Part shown: positions 60,025 to 64,000 of the stretch, in pieces
Numbering within the stretch: position 1 is the stretch's first letter
Layout of the letters: each line of letters begins with the position of its first letter
NCBI RefSeq assembly: GCF_000018545.1
Contig: NC_012587.1
Location: 1,364,001 to 1,428,000 of the forward strand
Source of the DNA: Sinorhizobium fredii NGR234
GTDB lineage: Bacteria > Pseudomonadota > Alphaproteobacteria > Rhizobiales > Rhizobiaceae
Reading direction: 5' to 3'
Length of the DNA: 64,000 bases
The notes under the pieces: model-generated
The model's input: the letters and a program-made list of their open reading frames with translations, nothing else
Told to the model about the DNA's origin: nothing
Databases searched by the model: none
Translations under genes and position numbers: made by a program

Positions 60025-60321
60025 CTCCATGCCTCCCGGAGTCTTGGTCTGCCGCCGTGGCGAGTGTGCACGGCCGCTGCAATTGCTTGATTCATGGACC
60101 GCTTTCCCGCGGGCGGTGACGATTTTGTCGGTAGCACGGCGGTTTGCGCTGGAAAAGCCCAGCTCTCCGCCCTCAAGGGGTTCTCCTGTTGCGGAAATTG
60201 TGTCAGAGGCAGGAGCAACGGAGAAGGGTGCCGACATTTGTGTCGTGGGATTGCGTCCCTATATTCCCGACGGATTTCGCGCGGGCAGGTAACCGCGTGG
60301 GTTGAACTCAAGGAGTGATCG

Positions 60322-60654
60322 ATGTTCATTACCGAAGCTTTTGCGCAGACTGCCGCTCCCGCTGCCGGCGGGGCCGACATTTTGATGTCTATCCTGCCGT
60401 TCATCCTGATCTTCGTCGTCATGTACTTCCTGATCATTCGCCCACAGCGTGCGCAGATGAAGCGTCGCGAAGAGCTCTTGAAGAACATCCGCCGCGGCGA
60501 CCAGGTCGTTACCGGTGGCGGTATTGTCGGCAAGGTGACGAAGGTCGTCGATGACACGGAACTCGAAGTGGAAATTGCCGAAGGCATCAAGGTCCGCGTC
60601 GTTCGCAGCGGCGTTTCCGAAGTTCGCGTGAAGGGTGAGCCTGTCAAGGAATAA
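60322..60654 (+). CDS. yajC: Preprotein translocase subunit YajC
   Basis: This 110-residue single-span protein associates with SecDF. The TM helix (about 22-40, ILPFILIFVVMYFLIIRPQ) and the family motif RPQRAQMKRREELLKN are clear. GGAG precedes the ATG. It is followed by secDF after 47 bases. Confidence 0.96.
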   Translation: MFITEAFAQTAAPAAGGADILMSILPFILIFVVMYFLIIRPQRAQMKRREELLKNIRRGDQVVTGGGIVGKVTKVVDDTELEVEIAEGIKVRVVRSGVSEVRVKGEPVKE

Positions 60655-60701
60655 ACTCACCAGCCACGACCACCGGGTCTGGCGATGGAGCATTTCAAGG
60701 C

Positions 60702-63269
60702 ATGCCCAAATTCTCGCCGTTGAAGAACACCCTGATCTGGCTGGTCGTTCTGGCCGGTTTTGCCTTTGCATTGCCGAACATCATTCCGAGAGAGCAGCTT
60801 GCCGGTTGGCCGGCATGGCTGCCGCATCGGCAGGTGCCGCTCGGGCTCGATCTGCAGGGCGGCTCCGACATCGTTCTGAAAGTCGACCGCGACAGCCTTG
60901 TCGCCGACCGCCTGGAGGCCACGATCGCGGCGATTGCCCGGGCGCTGAGGGACGCCGACATCGGCTACACCGGGCTTTCCGGCAGTGGCCAGGAGATTCA
61001 ATTTCGGCTCCGCGATGCATCGAAATCGGCGGCAGCCCGCGCGGCGCTCGCCGCATTGACCGCGCCGGTTGAAGCGCCTGACGACACTGGAAGCCCGGTC
61101 CGCGAGTTGATCGCGGACGAGACCTCGGGGCAGGAGCCGTTAAGGCTTCGCCTGACCGACGAAGGAATCGATTTCCGGCTGTCCGCAGCGCTGACGCAGG
61201 CGACCGAGGTCGTGCGCCGCCGCATCGGCGAGGTCGTGGCCGTGGAGCCGGTGATCCGACGCCGCGGCGACGACCGGCTGAGCATCCAGATACCCGGATT
61301 GGAGGATCCGCAGCGGCTCAAGGATCTCCTGGGCCAGCGCGGCAACCTCGCATTCCGGTGGCTCGATTCATCGATGCCGCCGCAACAGGCCCTCGATACG
61401 CAGCCACCCGCCGCGTCGGAGATTCTTTATTCGCTGGACGATCCGCCGGTTCCCTACCTCGTCGAAAGGCAGGCCCTCGTCTCCACCCCCGACTTTGCCG
61501 ATGCCCAACCCGGGCTTGATCCGAAGACCGGCGAGCCCGTCGTCGATCTCAAGCTGACGGCCGATTCATCGCAGCGGATCGCGTCGCTGCTGCAATCCGC
61601 GTCTCGACGACAATTTGCCATCGTGCTCGATGGACAAGTGGTCTCGACACCTGCGCTTGGAGACGTCATCGAAGGCGATACGGCCCGGCTTTCCGCCGAC
61701 TTGTCGGAGGAGGGGGCAGAGGATTTCGCCGCATTGCTCAGAGCCGGGCCGCTTCCCGTCTCGCTGACGGTCATCGAAGAGCGCACTGTTGGTCCGGAAG
61801 TCGGAACGGATGCCATCGCCACCGGCCTGAAAGCCGGACTGGTCGCGGCAGCCGCGGTCGCCTTCTGCATGATCGGGTTCTACGGCTTCTTCGGCCTCGT
61901 CGCGGTGATTGCCGTGATTGTCAATGTCGTGCTGATCATCGCCGTGCTGTCACTTCTTGGGATCACGCTGACCTTGCCGGGGATCGCTGGGATCATTCTG
62001 ACGATCGGGGTCGCGGTCGACTCGAATGTGCTGATTTACGAAAGACTGCGAGAGGAGGTGCGCAGCAGCAGCGAGCCCTTGCGCAAAGCTCTCGACAACG
62101 GTTTTTCGCGCGTACTGACGAGCATCTTCGATGCGAATCTGACGATGCTGATCGCCGGCGCCATGCTTTTCCTGGGCACCGGGGCCATCAGAGGGTTTGC
62201 GGCGACGCTTGCGATCGGTAGCGTCACAACCATCCTGACGGCGCACAGCCTGACGCGCCGGCTGATCCGCGGATGGTATCGCCGCCGCCGGCCGAAACAC
62301 CTGCCGAGGGGAATCCGCACGGGCTTCTTTGCCGAGGCCGACATCCGCTTCATGGCTCTCCGCAACCCCGTCTTCATCCTGATGGCGTCGCTCTCGCTTG
62401 CTTCGCTCGTCTTGCTGGTGAGCCTCGGCCTCAATATGGGCGCCGATTTCAAGGGCGGATCGCTCCTGGAGCTCCGGTCGAAGGCAGGCGCCGCCGATGT
62501 CGCGGACCTCCGCGCCCGCCTCGACGAACTGAACCTCGCTGAGGTCCAAATTCAGGAACTTGGCTCGGCACGGGATATCCTCCTGCGCATCCCGTCGCAG
62601 GAAGCCGGCGACAATGCGGACCAGACAGCGATGGGATTGGTTCGCGCCGAACTCGAAGATGACTATATCTTCCGGCGCGTCGAGGTGGTCGGCCCGGCCG
62701 TTTCCGGAGAACTGACGCGCGCCGGAACGCTCGCCGTCGCAGCTGCGATACTTGCCATCATCTTCTATGTCTGGCTGCGCTTCGATTGGAAGTTCGCCGC
62801 CGGTGCGGTCATCACCACGCTTAACGACGTGCTGCTGACCATGGGCTTCCTCGTGGTGACCGGCATCGAGTTCAATCTTGCCAGCCTCGCCGCGCTGCTG
62901 ACCATCGTCTGCTATTCGCTGAACGACACAATGGTGGTCTACGACCGCGTCCGCGAGAATCTGGCGCGCTATCGTCGGATGCCGCTTTCGGTCTTGATCG
63001 ACACGTCGATCAACCAGACCCTTTCGCGTACCATCCTGACGGCGATAACCACGGCCTTGGCCCTCGTTGCTCTCTATCTGTTCGGCGAGAGCCGCGTCGT
63101 GCAGTCCTTCAGCGCGACGCTCCTCTTCGGGGTGGTTATCGGTACGATTTCGTCGATCTATATCGCCGGGCCGGTCCTCATTCTCTTCAACCGCCGAAAC
63201 AATAGCCTCGACGGGACGTTGGGAGGACGCGGTACGATCCGGCAAGACAAGGCAACGGGTGCAGCCTGA
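60702..63269 (+). CDS. secDF: Fused protein translocase subunit SecDF
   Basis: This 855-residue protein joins SecD and SecF in one chain. The SecD half (1 to about 540) has TM1, LGLDLQGGSDIVLKVD and the helix GFYGFFGLVAVIAVIVNVV. The SecF half starts near FMALRNPVFILMASLSLASL and contains LNMGADFKGGSLLELR and NDTMVVYDRVRENL. SecDF uses the proton gradient to complete translocation. Its stop overlaps the next ATG by one base. Confidence 0.97.
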   Translation: MPKFSPLKNTLIWLVVLAGFAFALPNIIPREQLAGWPAWLPHRQVPLGLDLQGGSDIVLKVDRDSLVADRLEATIAAIARALRDADIGYTGLSGSGQEIQFRLRDASKSAAARAALAALTAPVEAPDDTGSPVRELIADETSGQEPLRLRLTDEGIDFRLSAALTQATEVVRRRIGEVVAVEPVIRRRGDDRLSIQIPGLEDPQRLKDLLGQRGNLAFRWLDSSMPPQQALDTQPPAASEILYSLDDPPVPYLVERQALVSTPDFADAQPGLDPKTGEPVVDLKLTADSSQRIASLLQSASRRQFAIVLDGQVVSTPALGDVIEGDTARLSADLSEEGAEDFAALLRAGPLPVSLTVIEERTVGPEVGTDAIATGLKAGLVAAAAVAFCMIGFYGFFGLVAVIAVIVNVVLIIAVLSLLGITLTLPGIAGIILTIGVAVDSNVLIYERLREEVRSSSEPLRKALDNGFSRVLTSIFDANLTMLIAGAMLFLGTGAIRGFAATLAIGSVTTILTAHSLTRRLIRGWYRRRRPKHLPRGIRTGFFAEADIRFMALRNPVFILMASLSLASLVLLVSLGLNMGADFKGGSLLELRSKAGAADVADLRARLDELNLAEVQIQELGSARDILLRIPSQEAGDNADQTAMGLVRAELEDDYIFRRVEVVGPAVSGELTRAGTLAVAAAILAIIFYVWLRFDWKFAAGAVITTLNDVLLTMGFLVVTGIEFNLASLAALLTIVCYSLNDTMVVYDRVRENLARYRRMPLSVLIDTSINQTLSRTILTAITTALALVALYLFGESRVVQSFSATLLFGVVIGTISSIYIAGPVLILFNRRNNSLDGTLGGRGTIRQDKATGAA

Positions 63270-63655
63270 TGGCAAAGGGTATCGAAATGCGCGAAGCGCA
63301 CTTCCCCGGACGTGCGCCGATCGACGCGTATGGCAATGGCGGTTTTCGCTTCGCCGACATGTCGCACCGCGGCTCGGTTCTGCTGTTGCCCTCCGGCGTC
63401 TACGCCTGGGACGTCGTCGAGGGCGACCCGTTGGCGATCGAAAAATTCCGGCGCGTTCTGGACGAGGCTCAAGAAATCGAGGTGCTGCTCGTAGGAACCG
63501 GTCGCGACATCAGACCGTTGCCGGCAGATTTGAAGGCAACGCTTAAAGCGGCCAACATCGCATCCGATCCGATGAGTACCGGCGCAGCCGTCCGCACCTA
63601 CAACGTCATGCTGGTGGAATCGCGTGCCGTCGCTGCCGCATTGATTGCGGTTTGA
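63269..63655 (+). CDS. Mth938-like domain protein (DUF498)
   Basis: This 128-residue protein belongs to the Mth938/DUF498 family (NDUFAF3-like). Landmarks are PIDAYGNGGFRFADMSHRGSVLLLPSGV and LVGTGRDIRPLPADLKATL. Human NDUFAF3 is a complex I assembly factor, but the bacterial function is not established. It follows secDF directly with a 1-base overlap, a placement common in alphaproteobacteria. Confidence 0.9.
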   Translation: MAKGIEMREAHFPGRAPIDAYGNGGFRFADMSHRGSVLLLPSGVYAWDVVEGDPLAIEKFRRVLDEAQEIEVLLVGTGRDIRPLPADLKATLKAANIASDPMSTGAAVRTYNVMLVESRAVAAALIAV

Positions 63656-63678
63656 CCGCGTATCGAAGGAATCCCAGC

Positions 63679-64000
63679 TTGCAAGACCTCGATGCCCAGA
63701 TCCTCGCGCCCCTGCGGGACACCGATCGCGATCGATATCTTGCATGCCTGCTGGCCCCGCGGGAAAAACGGCATTCGCTTGCCTGTCTCTATGCCTTCTA
63801 TGCCGAGATTGCCCGCATCCGCGACGTGATACGTGAGCCGCTCCCCGGCGAGATCCGGCTGCAATGGTGGCGTGACCTGCTGGAGAGCCGATCCGGGGGC
63901 GAGGGCCACCCGCTGGCGGAGGCGCTCCTCAGTTGCATTGACGAGCATCGGCTGCCCGTCGCCGTTCTGCAGAACATGATCGACGCCCGCGTCTTCGACC
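63679..64000 (+). CDS. Squalene/phytoene synthase family protein, N-terminal part
   Basis: This gene runs off the window. The visible 107 residues begin with TTG at 63679, preceded by GAAGGA 8 bases upstream. They show LACLLAPREKRHSLACLYAF, IARIRDVIREP and EIRLQWWRDLL, as in the squalene/phytoene synthase superfamily (NDUFAF6-like branch). The position after the NDUFAF3-like gene is suggestive, since both human homologues assist complex I. The second catalytic motif is outside the window, so enzyme activity cannot be judged. Confidence 0.82.
   Translation, partial: MQDLDAQILAPLRDTDRDRYLACLLAPREKRHSLACLYAFYAEIARIRDVIREPLPGEIRLQWWRDLLESRSGGEGHPLAEALLSCIDEHRLPVAVLQNMIDARVFD

Overview
This window is a high-GC alphaproteobacterial chromosome segment. 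Gene content and order point to the Rhizobiaceae, most likely Sinorhizobium/Ensifer. The best markers are an ExoR regulator almost as I remember it from S. meliloti, a phasin next to clpS-clpA, popZ next to valS, a fused SecDF, LpxI in place of LpxH, an EipB-type envelope protein and a proteobacterial ExbB. These assignments are from memory of the families; no search was run, and I do not name a species. Almost everything is core housekeeping or cell-envelope machinery. The one clear mobile element is a single IS1380-type insertion sequence.

Layout. 1-3.3 kb: end of a phasin gene, then clpS-clpA (N-degron proteolysis). 3.4-7.3 kb: azlC-azlD on the plus strand, convergent with a four-gene minus-strand operon (ridA-like, glycerophosphodiesterase, FemAB/GNAT-like, HIT). 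7.5-8.3 kb: eipB-like. 8.5-21.9 kb: a long plus-strand run of translation and envelope genes, rpsB-tsf-pyrH-frr-uppS-cdsA-rseP-bamA-lpxD-fabZ-lpxA-lpxI-lpxB, which joins ribosome assembly and recycling to undecaprenyl-phosphate, phospholipid, outer-membrane-protein and lipid A synthesis. 21.9-30.1 kb: gltA (minus), comEC-like, exbB-exbD, a PIMT-like methyltransferase and tolC. 30.3-35.8 kb: popZ, the IS element and valS. 36.3-41.6 kb: a fadL-like porin, exoR, xth (minus), cls and erpA (minus). 41.8-51.9 kb: dgt, argS, a SPOR protein, nagZ, scpA-scpB and an orphan ABC ATPase. 52.0-59.1 kb: tatABC, serS, surE-pcm, an unknown gene and an NlpD-like lipoprotein. 59.1-64.0 kb: a DUF815 ATPase (minus), then yajC-secDF, an Mth938-like gene and the start of a squalene/phytoene-synthase-family gene.

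Many adjacent genes overlap by 1-8 bases (azlC/azlD, uppS/cdsA, lpxD/fabZ, lpxI/lpxB, scpA/scpB, tatB/tatC, surE/pcm, secDF/Mth938-like), which implies translational coupling. Good rho-independent terminators mark several transcription-unit ends (after the phasin, clpA, rpsB, lpxB/gltA, exbD, tolC, valS and fadL).

The most interesting part is 55.2-59.1 kb. It matches the surE-pcm-nlpD order known from gammaproteobacteria, but an unknown 216-residue gene sits between pcm and nlpD. A perfect CtrA full site (TTAA-N7-TTAAC) lies upstream of that unknown gene and a near-perfect one upstream of nlpD. The LytM domain of the NlpD-like protein has lost most zinc ligands, as in amidase activators. This suggests a cell-cycle-controlled septum module. 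I see no CRISPR array, phage, tRNA or rRNA, and no wholly new multi-gene system.
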